Positions 51,737 to 59,397 of a DNA stretch of 64,000 nt are shown piece after piece. Source of the stretch: Pseudomonas schmalbachii (lineage in GTDB: Bacteria; Pseudomonadota; Gammaproteobacteria; Pseudomonadales; Pseudomonadaceae). A program made the position numbers and the translations under genes. Below the pieces are notes generated by a model. That model did not search any database. It had not been told where the DNA came from and was given only the letters and a program-made list of their open reading frames with translations. The DNA lies in the NCBI RefSeq assembly GCF_017589465.1, contig NZ_JAELYA010000003.1, positions 372,001-436,000 of the forward strand, in the 5' to 3' direction. Numbering within the stretch: the stretch's first letter is position 1; every line of letters starts with the position of its first letter.

Positions 51737-52543
51737 TCAGCGGTGCGACGCCTGCAGGAAACGGATGACCGCTTCCAGAACCTGCCCGGGCATTTCCCGA
51801 TGCGGGACGTGGTGGCATCCGGGCAGGATCAGCGACTCGCTGCTGGCGGACGTCAACCGGGCGATACGCGGCGGATGGCAGAGCGAACCGTACTCGTCCT
51901 CCTCGCCGTGAATGACCAGGAGCGGGCAGTTCACCGAAGACACCGTGCGCTCGATGGTCCAGTCGGCGAACTCGCCGGACAGCCAGGTTTCGGTCCAGGC
52001 CTCCAGCACCCAGCGGGCCTTGTCGCCGTGGTACTTCTGCAGCCGCTCGATCTGTCCCGGCTTGCGGAAGTCTTCCTTGGCCTGGCGGATGCCGTGCAGC
52101 GTGCGATCTTCGACGAACGCCTGGGCGGACTCGGTGATCAGCGCCAGGCAGGCGTGCGGGTACAGCGATGCGCAGGTGGCGGCCATGGCCCCGCCGACGC
52201 TATGGCCGAACGCGATGAAGTGCCCGAGATCGAGGCTCTCTCTCAGCAACGGGAAGTAACGCTGCGCCTCGTCCCGGATGAAGTCGGGCGACCAGCCACC
52301 GGGATGAGCATCGGAGCGTCCGTAGCCGAGCCGGTCGTAGGCGATGACCTCGCGGCCGGTCGCTGCGGCGAGTTGGCCGGGGAAATCCCGCCACAATTCG
52401 ACGCAGCCCAGCGAGTCATGGAACAGGATGAAGGGCGCCTGCCCTGTCGCATCGCCCTGGCCGTCCGGGCGCCAGCGGCGGGCGAACATCCGGCCGTGGG
52501 GCGTTTCGATCCAGAGGTCTTCCTGGGTAATGCGGGGCTGCAT
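51737..52543 (-). CDS. Alpha/beta hydrolase
   Basis: This 268-residue protein has the oxyanion segment LFHDSLGCVELWRDFP, nucleophile Ser in FGHSVGGAMAA, Asp in HGEEDEYGS and His in PGCHHVPHREMPG. It is most like lactonase/peroxidase-type hydrolases of the 3-oxoadipate enol-lactonase group, but the substrate is not clear. It appears monocistronic, flanked upstream by a cluster of intergenic palindromes. Confidence 0.88.
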   Translation of the reverse strand: MQPRITQEDLWIETPHGRMFARRWRPDGQGDATGQAPFILFHDSLGCVELWRDFPGQLAAATGREVIAYDRLGYGRSDAHPGGWSPDFIRDEAQRYFPLLRESLDLGHFIAFGHSVGGAMAATCASLYPHACLALITESAQAFVEDRTLHGIRQAKEDFRKPGQIERLQKYHGDKARWVLEAWTETWLSGEFADWTIERTVSSVNCPLLVIHGEEDEYGSLCHPPRIARLTSASSESLILPGCHHVPHREMPGQVLEAVIRFLQASHR

Positions 52544-52597
52544 GGTTTTCCTCGTTGTCGGTTGCGGCACTGATGTTCGCGGGCTGCAATGCCCACC

Positions 52598-52670
52598 GTA
52601 GGTTGGTGCTGAGCAACGCGAAGCCCAACATCGCCACCGTTGGGCTTCACTGCGTTCAGCACCAACCTAC
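52598..52670. repeat. Family-A palindrome, extended type
   Basis: GTAGGTTGGTGCTGAGC to the CAGCACCAACCTAC end. Flanks match those of the copies at 61961 and 63394: GGGCTGCAATGCCC before, TTCTGGCCCAGCCACGTAGT after. Confidence 0.75.
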
Positions 52671-52704
52671 GCGGGTTCTGGCCCAGCCACGTAGTTACGC
52701 AGGC

Positions 52705-52782
52705 GTAGGGTGGACAACGCGAAGCTTGTCCACCGCCCCGGCCCCACGACAAGGTGGAAATGCTTCGCGATTTCCACCCTAC
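52705..52782. repeat. Family-C repeat
   Basis: Nearly identical to 25235-25312; the only differences are three adjacent bases (GAA here, TCC there) in the loop-proximal part of the first hairpin. Confidence 0.75.
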
Positions 52783-52852
52783 GCTCTTGCCATACCTGTA
52801 GTAGGGCCACGCCCGCGAAAAAACACGAGATTACCAGCCCGGCACGAAAGGA

Positions 52853-53236
52853 TCAGGCCGGCTTGAAGCAGTACGCAGCGATCTTGTTGCCGTCCAGGTC
52901 GCGGAAGTAGGCCGCGTAGGCATTCTCCTTCCAACTGCGCGGGCCGGGTGCGCCTTCATCCTTGCCGCCGCGGGCCAGGGCGGCGCTGTGGGCGGCGTCG
53001 ATGGACGGCCGGTCCGGTGCCTCGAAGCTGACGGTAACGCCGTTGCCGACGGTGGCCGGCTGGCCGTTGGCGGGTTTCAGCACGAAGAACGAGGGCGCGT
53101 CGATGCCCCAGATGGAGCCGTTCTCGCCGAGGTCGGCGAGGCGCTTCAGGCCCAGCTTGCCGAGGACGTCGTCATAGAACTCGCGGGCTTTGGGCAAGTC
53201 GTTGGTGCCGACCGTGACATGTGTGTAGACAGCCAT
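52853..53236 (-). CDS. VOC/glyoxalase-fold protein
   Basis: The 127-residue protein shows the two beta-alpha-beta-beta-beta modules of the vicinal oxygen chelate family: THVTVGTNDLPKAREFYDDV at the start and YAAYFRDLDGNKIAAYCF at the end. The first-module His is present, but the last metal ligand, normally Glu after GNxI, is Ala in GNKIAAYC. It may thus bind no metal or use other ligands, as in some resistance or binding proteins. Substrate unknown. Confidence 0.87.
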   Translation of the reverse strand: MAVYTHVTVGTNDLPKAREFYDDVLGKLGLKRLADLGENGSIWGIDAPSFFVLKPANGQPATVGNGVTVSFEAPDRPSIDAAHSAALARGGKDEGAPGPRSWKENAYAAYFRDLDGNKIAAYCFKPA

Positions 53237-53487
53237 TTTCGTCTCCTATCATCACTGCGCAGGGTGGATGGCGCTGCGGGTGCAACGGCCCGCATGCATC
53301 GATTCGGAGGCCGCTGACGCGGCCAGCTGAAATGCGCACTGGCGCTCCATACTCGGCTGCTCGACAGGCATCTCGGCCAGTGCATTCGAAAGGATAGTTC
53401 GCCGATCGATGCCCGGCTGGCTCGGCAGTGATAGCGGAGGGAGATGCGACGCGGGGAGGAAAGCGGAAGTCGGTCCTGGCGGCGGGA

Positions 53488-53562
53488 TGGCGTCCCCAAC
53501 TGGATTCGAACCAGTATCTAGCCCTTAGGAGGGGCTTATTCTATCCCTTGAACTATGGGGAC
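53488..53562 (-). tRNA. tRNA-Arg (anticodon CCU)
   Basis: On the minus strand the 75-nt gene folds with acceptor GTCCCCA/TGGGGAC, anticodon stem AGCCC/GGGCT around the loop CTCCTAA (anticodon CCT), T-stem ACTGG/CCAGT with TTCGAAT loop, and an encoded CCA. It reads AGG codons. tRNA-Arg(CCU) genes are frequent island attachment sites, but I see no integrase or repeated 3' end here. Confidence 0.95.
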
Positions 53563-53664
53563 GTTGCCGCCTGGCGGGTGCGCATGTTAACCAGCGCTGG
53601 TCGATTTGTCATGCCACTGCCACCTGCCGCCGGCATTATTTTCCGGCCACCCAGGAGCCATGCC

Positions 53665-54147
53665 ATGAACCGGACAGCCCACTCCGCCTCTCTCCCCGAT
53701 TCGCCGTTCGCCACCTTCGACGTGCGCACCGCCAGCCCGCGCGACGCGACCGCGCTTGCGCAGTTGCTGCAGCAATTGGGCGCGGACGATCCCGTGCCGG
53801 ACCCGGGCGTCCTGAAACAGCGACTGCGCCTGCAGAACCCCATGCAGGTGACGCTGGTGGCCGAACGCGATGGCAGTCTGCTGGGCACCTGCACGCTGCA
53901 CCTGATCGAGCACATCGCCCATAACTTCGCGCGCTCGGCGATTCTCGAGGATATGGTGGTGGATAGCCGCGCCCGCGGCCAGGGCATCGGCCAGGCGCTG
54001 ATCGGCCATGCGGTGGAACAGGCTCGCCACTGGGGCTGCTACAAGCTGGCGCTGTCCAGCCATCAGGATCGCGAAACGGCGCAGCGCTTCTACGCCGCAC
54101 TGGGCTTCGCGCCGCACGGCGTCAGTCTGTCGCTGAAGCTCGACTGA
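53665..54147 (+). CDS. GNAT-family N-acetyltransferase
   Basis: The 160-residue protein has the GNAT signature: DVRTASPRDATALAQLL, a beta-strand pair GSLLGTCTLHL, then ILEDMVVDSRARGQGIGQAL for acetyl-CoA binding and AQRFYAALGFAPHG. ATG 53665 follows CAGGAG. Its stop is four bases from the stop of the convergent phnN gene. A GNAT enzyme (PhnO) acts in phosphonate metabolism, but this link is only positional. Confidence 0.88.
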   Translation: MNRTAHSASLPDSPFATFDVRTASPRDATALAQLLQQLGADDPVPDPGVLKQRLRLQNPMQVTLVAERDGSLLGTCTLHLIEHIAHNFARSAILEDMVVDSRARGQGIGQALIGHAVEQARHWGCYKLALSSHQDRETAQRFYAALGFAPHGVSLSLKLD

Positions 54148-54151
54148 AGGT

Positions 54152-54712
54152 TCAGCCGGCGACGCAGGCATCCGTGTCGAGCAGGGTCAACAGGCGGCCG
54201 ACGGTGCAATCCAGGCTGGCGGAGTTGTCCAGCATCACCACCGAGCCGTCCAGCCCGCGGGCGAACGCGGCATTGCGCGCCAGGCGCGCGTCGATCTCCG
54301 CCAGGCTCTCCCGGCCGCGCTGCAGCAAGCGCTGCCGCAGGATATCCGGCGACACCGTCAGCAGCAGCCCGAGCAACTCAGGATAGAGACGTCGCGCTTC
54401 GCGCAGATAGGCGCGCGAGCCGTTGACCAGCACGTCGTATCCCTCGGCCAGCCACTGGTCGATGATCCGCGGAATGCCATAGCTGAGGCCATGGGCGCGC
54501 CAGCTCATGGCAAAACCGTTCGCCTGCTCCAGTGCCGCGAATTCCGTTTCCGAAACCGCGTGCGCATCTTCGCCATCGGCTTTCTTCGAACGGGTAACCA
54601 CGCGCCGGGCGATCCGGCAGCCGCGTGCGGCCAGTGCGTCGCGCGCCGCCAGCAGGAGGCTGTCCTTGCCGGAGCCCGAAGGGCCCATCAGATAAATCAG
54701 TCTGCCGCTCAT
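54152..54712 (-). CDS. phnN: Ribose 1,5-bisphosphokinase PhnN
   Basis: The 186-residue kinase has Walker A GPSGSGKDS at residues 10-18, a guanylate-kinase-like VVTRSKKADGEDAHAVSETE lid, YGIPRIIDQWLAEGYDVLVN, and RGRESLAEIDARLARN with the arginine pair of the family. PhnN phosphorylates ribose 1,5-bisphosphate to PRPP after carbon-phosphorus lyase action. No other phn gene is in the window; the next gene is amrZ. The ATG at 54712 is preferred over the GTG one codon upstream. Confidence 0.88.
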   Translation of the reverse strand: MSGRLIYLMGPSGSGKDSLLLAARDALAARGCRIARRVVTRSKKADGEDAHAVSETEFAALEQANGFAMSWRAHGLSYGIPRIIDQWLAEGYDVLVNGSRAYLREARRLYPELLGLLLTVSPDILRQRLLQRGRESLAEIDARLARNAAFARGLDGSVVMLDNSASLDCTVGRLLTLLDTDACVAG

Positions 54713-55137
54713 CACATTCTCTTTCAGGTAGCACTACGTCGGTACGAGGTGGGGAGCGCGACGTCGGTCATCGGTGGAGTTTGCACGAAACAACCCGTCC
54801 AGGTATTGCGACCTGTCGGGAAGATAAAAGTTGAGGAAATCGGAAAATTCAAATGCAATCAATTCGCAACAGCGATTCTTTGACTACGCTTCGACAAATC
54901 GGCATTAAAAGACTGGAACCGCTGAAAAAAAGTTCTGTCGAGCCGATCCGGTTTCAGCAGGAGACTGCTGGCAATTAGCCTCCATCCAGCCGAGAATAGC
55001 GTCTAGGATGCGGGCAAGGTAAAGCCAGGAAAAACAAAAATCAGAATCCTGCGCTGAACATTCGATGGAAGTAGCTGTCAAAGCGCCAGACCCATCGATT
55101 CCCGGCATCGTTCTTTCCGACTGAAAGGTTTTAATGT
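54713..55137. other. AT-richer regulatory region upstream of amrZ
   Basis: These 425 bp are clearly less GC-rich than the surroundings, especially 54830-54970. They carry a possible AlgU-type promoter at 54916-54942 and probably AmrZ self-binding sites. No gene is visible. Confidence 0.55.
54916..54942 (+). promoter_or_regulatory. Possible AlgU (sigma-22) promoter of amrZ
   Basis: GAACCG (54916-54921), 16 bases, then TCGAG (54938-54942) fits the AlgU consensus GAACTT-N16/17-TCTGA in the most conserved positions. amrZ is AlgU-dependent in P. aeruginosa. The leader would be about 190 nt. Confidence 0.4.
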
Positions 55138-55470
55138 ATGCGCCCATTGAAACAGGCAACCCCCACCTACTCCAGCCGTACTGCCGACAAATTCGTCGTT
55201 CGCCTGCCCGAAGGCATGCGTGAACGTATCGCCGATGTCGCCCGCAGCCATCACCGCAGCATGAACTCTGAAATCATCGCCCGTCTGGAGCAAAGCCTGC
55301 TCCGCGAAGGAGCCTTCCAGGACAGCATCGGCCTGCGCCTGGACAGCGCAGACCTGAGCCCGCACGAACATGAACTGGTACAACGCTTCCGCCAGCTGAC
55401 CCACCGCCAGCAGAATGCGCTGATCGCCCTCATCGCCCACGATGCGGAACTGGCGCAGAACGACGCCTGA
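55138..55470 (+). CDS. amrZ: AmrZ (AlgZ) ribbon-helix-helix regulator
   Basis: The 110-residue protein begins [19 protein letters not shown], followed by [20 protein letters not shown] and [16 protein letters not shown], which form the ribbon-helix-helix DNA-binding domain. The C-terminal part, [20 protein letters not shown], is the tetramerisation region. This is nearly the P. aeruginosa AmrZ sequence as I remember it. AmrZ activates alginate and twitching genes and represses flagellar and c-di-GMP genes, and it regulates itself. AAGG lies before the ATG. It is followed by a strong terminator and stands alone. Confidence 0.95.
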   Translation: MRPLKQATPTYSSRTADKFVVRLPEGMRERIADVARSHHRSMNSEIIARLEQSLLREGAFQDSIGLRLDSADLSPHEHELVQRFRQLTHRQQNALIALIAHDAELAQNDA

Positions 55471-55486
55471 GTTCCGACGGACCTTG

Positions 55487-55511
55487 AAAGCCGGCATCTC
55501 GCCGGCTTTTT
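55487..55511 (+). terminator. Terminator of amrZ
   Basis: AAAGCCGGC and GCCGGCTTTTT pair around ATCTC, directly after the amrZ stop codon. Confidence 0.9.
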
Positions 55512-55533
55512 CGTTTCTCTCTCCAGAAAACAG

Positions 55534-55556
55534 AAAACCGCCCGCAGGCGGTTTTT
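55534..55556. terminator. Bidirectional terminator between amrZ and mgtE
   Basis: AAAACCGCC and GGCGGTTTTT pair around CGCA. With A and T tracts on both sides it can serve mgtE on the minus strand as well as residual read-through from amrZ. Confidence 0.8.
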
Positions 55557-55577
55557 CTTTCGACGCGGCGCGGATGC

Positions 55578-57020
55578 CTACATCAGGAACAAGGTCGCCA
55601 GACCGAGGAAGATGAAGAAGCCGCCGCTGTCCGTCATCGCCGTGATCATCACGCTGGAGCCCATCGCCGGATCGCGCCCGAGGCGCTGCAGGGTCATCGG
55701 GATGAGCACGCCCATCAGCGCCGCCAGCAGCAGGTTCAGCGTCATCGCCGCGGTCATCACCGCGCCCAGCTCCCAGTTGCCGTACAGGTAGTAGGCGACC
55801 ACACCGATCACCCCGCCCCAGACGATGCCGTTCACCAGCGCCACTCCGAGCTCCTTGCGCAGCAGACGGCCGCCGCTGCTGAGCTGCACCTGGTCCAGCG
55901 CCATGCCGCGGACGATCATGGTGATGGTCTGGTTGCCCGAGTTGCCGCCGATGCCCGCCACGATCGGCATCAGCGCCGCCAGCGCTACCAGCTTCTCGAT
56001 GGAGCCTTCGAACAGGCCGATGACCCGCGAGGCGACGAAGGCAGTGACCAGGTTGGTGGCCAGCCAGGCCCAGCGGTTGCCCACGGATTTCCACACCGAG
56101 GCGAAGATGTCTTCCTCCTCGCGCAGACCGGCCATGCTCAGCACTTCCGCCTCGCTCTCCTCACGGATGAGGTCGACCATCTCGTCGATGGTCAGACGGC
56201 CGATCAGCTTGCCGTTCTTGTCCACCACCGGCGCGGAAATCAGGTCGTAGCGCTCGAACGCCTGGGCGGCGTCGTTACCGTCCTCGTCGGGGTCGAAGGT
56301 CACCGGGTCGGTAGCCATCACTTCGGCCACCTGCTTGTCCGGGTCGTTGACCAGCAGGCGCTTGATCGGCAGCACGCCCTTGAGGATGCCGTCGTAGTCG
56401 ACCACGAACAGCTTGTCGGTGTGGCCGGGCAGTTCCTTCAGCCGGCGCAGGTAGCGCAGCACCACTTCCAGGCTGACGTCGTCGCGGATGGTGACCATCT
56501 CGAAGTCCATCAGCGCGCCGACCTGATCCTCTTCGTAGGACAGCGCCGAACGCACGCGCTCGCGCTGTTGCGCATCGAGCGTTTCCATCAGTTCGTGGAC
56601 GACGTCGCGCGGCAGTTCCGGAGCCAGGTCGGCGAGTTCGTCGGCGTCCATTTCCTTGGCCGCGGCGAGAATCTCGTGATCGTCCATGTCGGCGATCAGG
56701 GTCTCGCGCACCGCGTCGGATACTTCGAGGAGGATGTCGCCGTCGCGCTCGGCCTTGACCAGCTGCCAGACCGTCATGCGGTCGTCCAGCGGCAGGGACT
56801 CGAGGATGTGGGCGATGTCGGCGGGGTGCAGCTCGTCGAGCTTGCGCTGCAGTTCGGCGAGGTTCTGCCGGTGGACCAGGTTCTCTACCAGGTCGTGGTG
56901 CTGGCCTTCCTGACGGTGGGTCAGGTCTTCTACCAGCCGATGCTTCTGCAGCAGGTCGACCACCTGGCTGAGGCGGTCCTGCAGGCTTTCCTGCGGTTTT
57001 TTGGCTTCTACTTCGGTCAT
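55578..57020 (-). CDS. mgtE: Magnesium transporter MgtE
   Basis: The 480-residue protein has the MgtE order: an N-terminal superhelical domain (LRKLDELHPADIAHILESLP-type repeats; DHEILAAAKEMDADELADL), two CBS domains (about residues 200-325, with VMATDPVTFDPDEDG), and a C-terminal five-helix Mg2+ channel domain (GIGGNSGNQTITMIVRGMAL, AALMGVLIPMTLQRLGRDPA). The channel closes when the cytosolic domains bind Mg2+. TGGAG selects ATG 57020 over a GTG at 57032. Standard Pseudomonas length. Confidence 0.95.
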   Translation of the reverse strand: MTEVEAKKPQESLQDRLSQVVDLLQKHRLVEDLTHRQEGQHHDLVENLVHRQNLAELQRKLDELHPADIAHILESLPLDDRMTVWQLVKAERDGDILLEVSDAVRETLIADMDDHEILAAAKEMDADELADLAPELPRDVVHELMETLDAQQRERVRSALSYEEDQVGALMDFEMVTIRDDVSLEVVLRYLRRLKELPGHTDKLFVVDYDGILKGVLPIKRLLVNDPDKQVAEVMATDPVTFDPDEDGNDAAQAFERYDLISAPVVDKNGKLIGRLTIDEMVDLIREESEAEVLSMAGLREEEDIFASVWKSVGNRWAWLATNLVTAFVASRVIGLFEGSIEKLVALAALMPIVAGIGGNSGNQTITMIVRGMALDQVQLSSGGRLLRKELGVALVNGIVWGGVIGVVAYYLYGNWELGAVMTAAMTLNLLLAALMGVLIPMTLQRLGRDPAMGSSVMITAMTDSGGFFIFLGLATLFLM

Positions 57021-57331
57021 AGCACGCTCCACCCCCAGTGGCAGAGCGCGCCGCTGGGGATCAGTACATCAGGTCGTGTTTACGCAATCGAGGTTCTGAG
57101 TAACTACTGGGTATGTCCATGGTTGTGTCCCATGCGCCCAAGCGGGGCTGATCTCGCAAATGATAACACTCCGGGGCGCCGTGCGCGTTACAAAATCAGG
57201 ATAGAACAACCGCTTGCATTGCAAAGTTCACAGTCAGTCCATTCTGCGGAACATTCCCGCAGAACATCCGGAGCCGGATCACGACGCCCACCTCTAGGCT
57301 GCGCCGAATCCCATACAGGAAAGGACTGCCC
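57021..57331. other. Intergenic region between mgtE and a divergent small gene
   Basis: About 310 bp with no gene or strong secondary structure that I can support. The mgtE promoter must lie here. I found no convincing magnesium-responsive leader fold by eye. Confidence 0.4.
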
Positions 57332-57841
57332 ATGCGCTCGCCGGTTCCCTTCTCGATCCTCTTCGCCCTCCTCTACCTGCCACTGTGCGAAGCCACCACC
57401 GTGTTCCGCTGCGAAGCCGCCGGCGGACGCATCACCTACAGCCAGCATGGTTGCGCGACGGACCAGAGCCAGTCGCTGCAGGATGCCTACAACCCCACTC
57501 CCGGAAGCGACGATCCCGTACCGCTGGCCAATCCCGAAGCCCGGCACAGGGAGCGCAAACAGCACGGTGACTCGAACAGGGAAGCCGAATCGCTCACGGT
57601 GGTCGGTGAACGGCAGGATGGTTGCGGCAACCGCGTCACCGGCAGCGAACGCCGGAAAGCCATGATCGAAGGCCGGATCAAGACCGGCATGACCCGCGCC
57701 GATGTCGAGAGCACGCTGGGCAAGCCCGAGCGCATCAGCCAGCAGAACGGACAGGTGCGCTACCAGTACAAGGCCGACCACAACCACGGCGCACGCACCG
57801 TGAGCTTCGACGAGAACGGTTGTGTGCGAGGCAAGAAATAG
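57332..57841 (+). CDS. Exported protein with DUF4124-like N-terminus and BamE/SmpA-like C-terminus
   Basis: The 169-residue precursor has a short signal peptide (MRSPVPFSILFALLYLPLCEA), then TTVFRCEAAGGRITYSQHGC, the cysteine-containing DUF4124 pattern, and a C-terminal IKTGMTRADVESTLGKPERI followed by QVRYQYK, which resembles the BamE/OmlA fold. AAAGGAC lies before ATG. A periplasmic protein-binding role is plausible, but function is unknown. Confidence 0.82.
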   Translation: MRSPVPFSILFALLYLPLCEATTVFRCEAAGGRITYSQHGCATDQSQSLQDAYNPTPGSDDPVPLANPEARHRERKQHGDSNREAESLTVVGERQDGCGNRVTGSERRKAMIEGRIKTGMTRADVESTLGKPERISQQNGQVRYQYKADHNHGARTVSFDENGCVRGKK

Positions 57842-57865
57842 GGTTCACGCCCGCGCAATCTGCGC

Positions 57866-57944
57866 GTAGGTTGGGCTGAGCCCGCGAAGCCCAACGTTTC
57901 ATTCCCGCCAGATGTTGGGCTTCGCAAGCTCAGCACCAACCTAC
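57866..57944. repeat. Family-A palindrome
   Basis: GTAGGTTGGGCTGAGC to GCTCAGCACCAACCTAC, between the small exported-protein gene and the convergent eda terminator. Confidence 0.75.
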
Positions 57945-57959
57945 GTCGCTCCGTGAAAT

Positions 57960-57988
57960 AAAAAAAAGCCCGGCGCGAAGGCCGGGCT
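57960..57988 (-). terminator. Terminator of the zwf-pgl-eda operon
   Basis: On the minus strand AGCCCGGC and GCCGGGCT pair around CTTCGC, followed by eight T, 28 bp after the eda stop codon. Confidence 0.9.
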
Positions 57989-58016
57989 CGTCCAAAACAG
58001 GGACAGCTCAGTGTGG

Positions 58017-58670
58017 TCATTTGCTCGCGAGCAGTTCCACCGCTTCGCGACTCAGGCGCTCGATGGCCGCCCAGTCGCCGGCGTCGATGAGCGCCTTGGG
58101 CAGCATCCAGCTGCCACCGACGCACATCACGTTCGGCAGCCGGTAGTAGTCATTCAGATTGTCCGGACCGACTCCGCCAGTCGGGCAGAAACGCACATCC
58201 GGGAAAGGACCGGCAAAAGCCTTCAAAGCCTCCGGACCACCACAGACCTTGGCCGGGAACAGCTTGAAGCGACGGTAGCGCAGTCGGTAGCCGAGCATGA
58301 TCTCGGAAGCCGTCGCCACCCCGGGCAACAGCGGCACTTCGCTTTCCAGCGCGTACTTCAGCAATTCCTCGGTGCAGCCCGGCGTGACGACGAACTGCGC
58401 ACCCGCCTCCTCCGCCTGCCGGAAGGTGTTCGGATCGACGACGGTTCCGGCGCCGACGATCAGTTGCGGGCGCTGTTCGGCCAGGATGCGGATCGCGGTC
58501 AGGCCGAGGCTGGTGCGCAGGGTGATTTCCAGCGTATCGAGGCCGCCTGCGGCCAGAGCATCGGCCATCGGCAGGATGTCCGCCTCGCGCTCGATGGTGA
58601 TCACCGGAAGGATTCGCGCACGCCGGCAGATGTCGTCGATTCGCTGGGTCTTCTGTTCAAGGCTGATCAT
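58017..58670 (-). CDS. eda: KHG/KDPG aldolase
   Basis: The 217-residue aldolase cleaves 2-keto-3-deoxy-6-phosphogluconate to pyruvate and glyceraldehyde 3-phosphate, the last Entner-Doudoroff step. The catalytic Lys is in RFKLFPAKV, the Glu in TLEITLRT, and GAGTVVDP and CPTGGVG bind phosphate. It is third gene of zwf-pgl-eda, 10 bp after pgl. The length matches the family. A HexR-type operator in front of zwf should control it. Confidence 0.95.
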   Translation of the reverse strand: MISLEQKTQRIDDICRRARILPVITIEREADILPMADALAAGGLDTLEITLRTSLGLTAIRILAEQRPQLIVGAGTVVDPNTFRQAEEAGAQFVVTPGCTEELLKYALESEVPLLPGVATASEIMLGYRLRYRRFKLFPAKVCGGPEALKAFAGPFPDVRFCPTGGVGPDNLNDYYRLPNVMCVGGSWMLPKALIDAGDWAAIERLSREAVELLASK

Positions 58671-58680
58671 GTTTTGCGAC

Positions 58681-59397
58681 TCAAGGGCACCAATGGATGG
58701 ACAAGGGAGAACGAAGGAAGGCACGCACCGGCATCGACTGCTCCTGCTCCACGGCAAGCGCGGCCTTCAGGGTGGTCAGCTTGGCGTCGCCCTGGATGGC
58801 CAGCAATTGCACGCGGGCCGAAGCCAGCAGCGCACGGCTCAGGGTCAGCCGTTGACGCGGCACACCCGGCGCCCACATCGGCAGGCAGCGGCGCTCGCTG
58901 GCCGGATCGAGCGCTTCGCGCAGGCCGGGGCTGTCCGGGAACAGCGAGGCGGTATGACCGTCGTCGCCCATACCGAGCACCAGCACATCGATCGGCAGCG
59001 GCAGTTCGTGCAGGTAGCGGTCGGCCGCCTCGGCTGCTTCGTCGAGGCTTGCCGCCGGCTGGTACAGGCCGATGAAGCGCGCGCCGGATGCCGTACCGCG
59101 CAGCAGATGACGACGCACCAGCCCGGCGTTGCTGTCCGGATGCGACTCCGGCACCCAGCGCTCGTCGGCCAGGCTGACGCACACCCGCGACCAGTCCAGT
59201 TCCTCGACGCTCAGCGCTTCGAGGAATGCCACCGGACTGCGGCCACCGGACACCACCAGCAGCGCCGTGCCCCGCTCGGCCAGCGCCGTGCGCAGATGCC
59301 CGGCGACGACGCCGGCCAGGCCGCTCGCCTGGGCGGCGGCGTTTTCCCATTCGTTCCAGCCGACACCGGCCGGAAGTTGCAGATCAGTGATCGCCAT
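58681..59397 (-). CDS. pgl: 6-phosphogluconolactonase
   Basis: The 238-residue DevB-type enzyme hydrolyses 6-phosphogluconolactone. It has SGGRSP near residue 48, [16 protein letters not shown] and [16 protein letters not shown], all signature blocks. GGGAGGG precedes ATG 59397, which lies 14 bp inside the end of zwf, so the genes overlap and are translated in sequence. Confidence 0.95.
   Translation of the reverse strand: MAITDLQLPAGVGWNEWENAAAQASGLAGVVAGHLRTALAERGTALLVVSGGRSPVAFLEALSVEELDWSRVCVSLADERWVPESHPDSNAGLVRRHLLRGTASGARFIGLYQPAASLDEAAEAADRYLHELPLPIDVLVLGMGDDGHTASLFPDSPGLREALDPASERRCLPMWAPGVPRQRLTLSRALLASARVQLLAIQGDAKLTTLKAALAVEQEQSMPVRAFLRSPLSIHWCP

Noticed and set aside
53488-53562. 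tRNA-Arg as an integration site of a genomic island
   Set aside because: I found no integrase, no second copy of the tRNA 3' end and no composition break nearby.
57021-57331. Magnesium riboswitch in front of mgtE
   Set aside because: I could not trace a conserved M-box or similar fold by eye.
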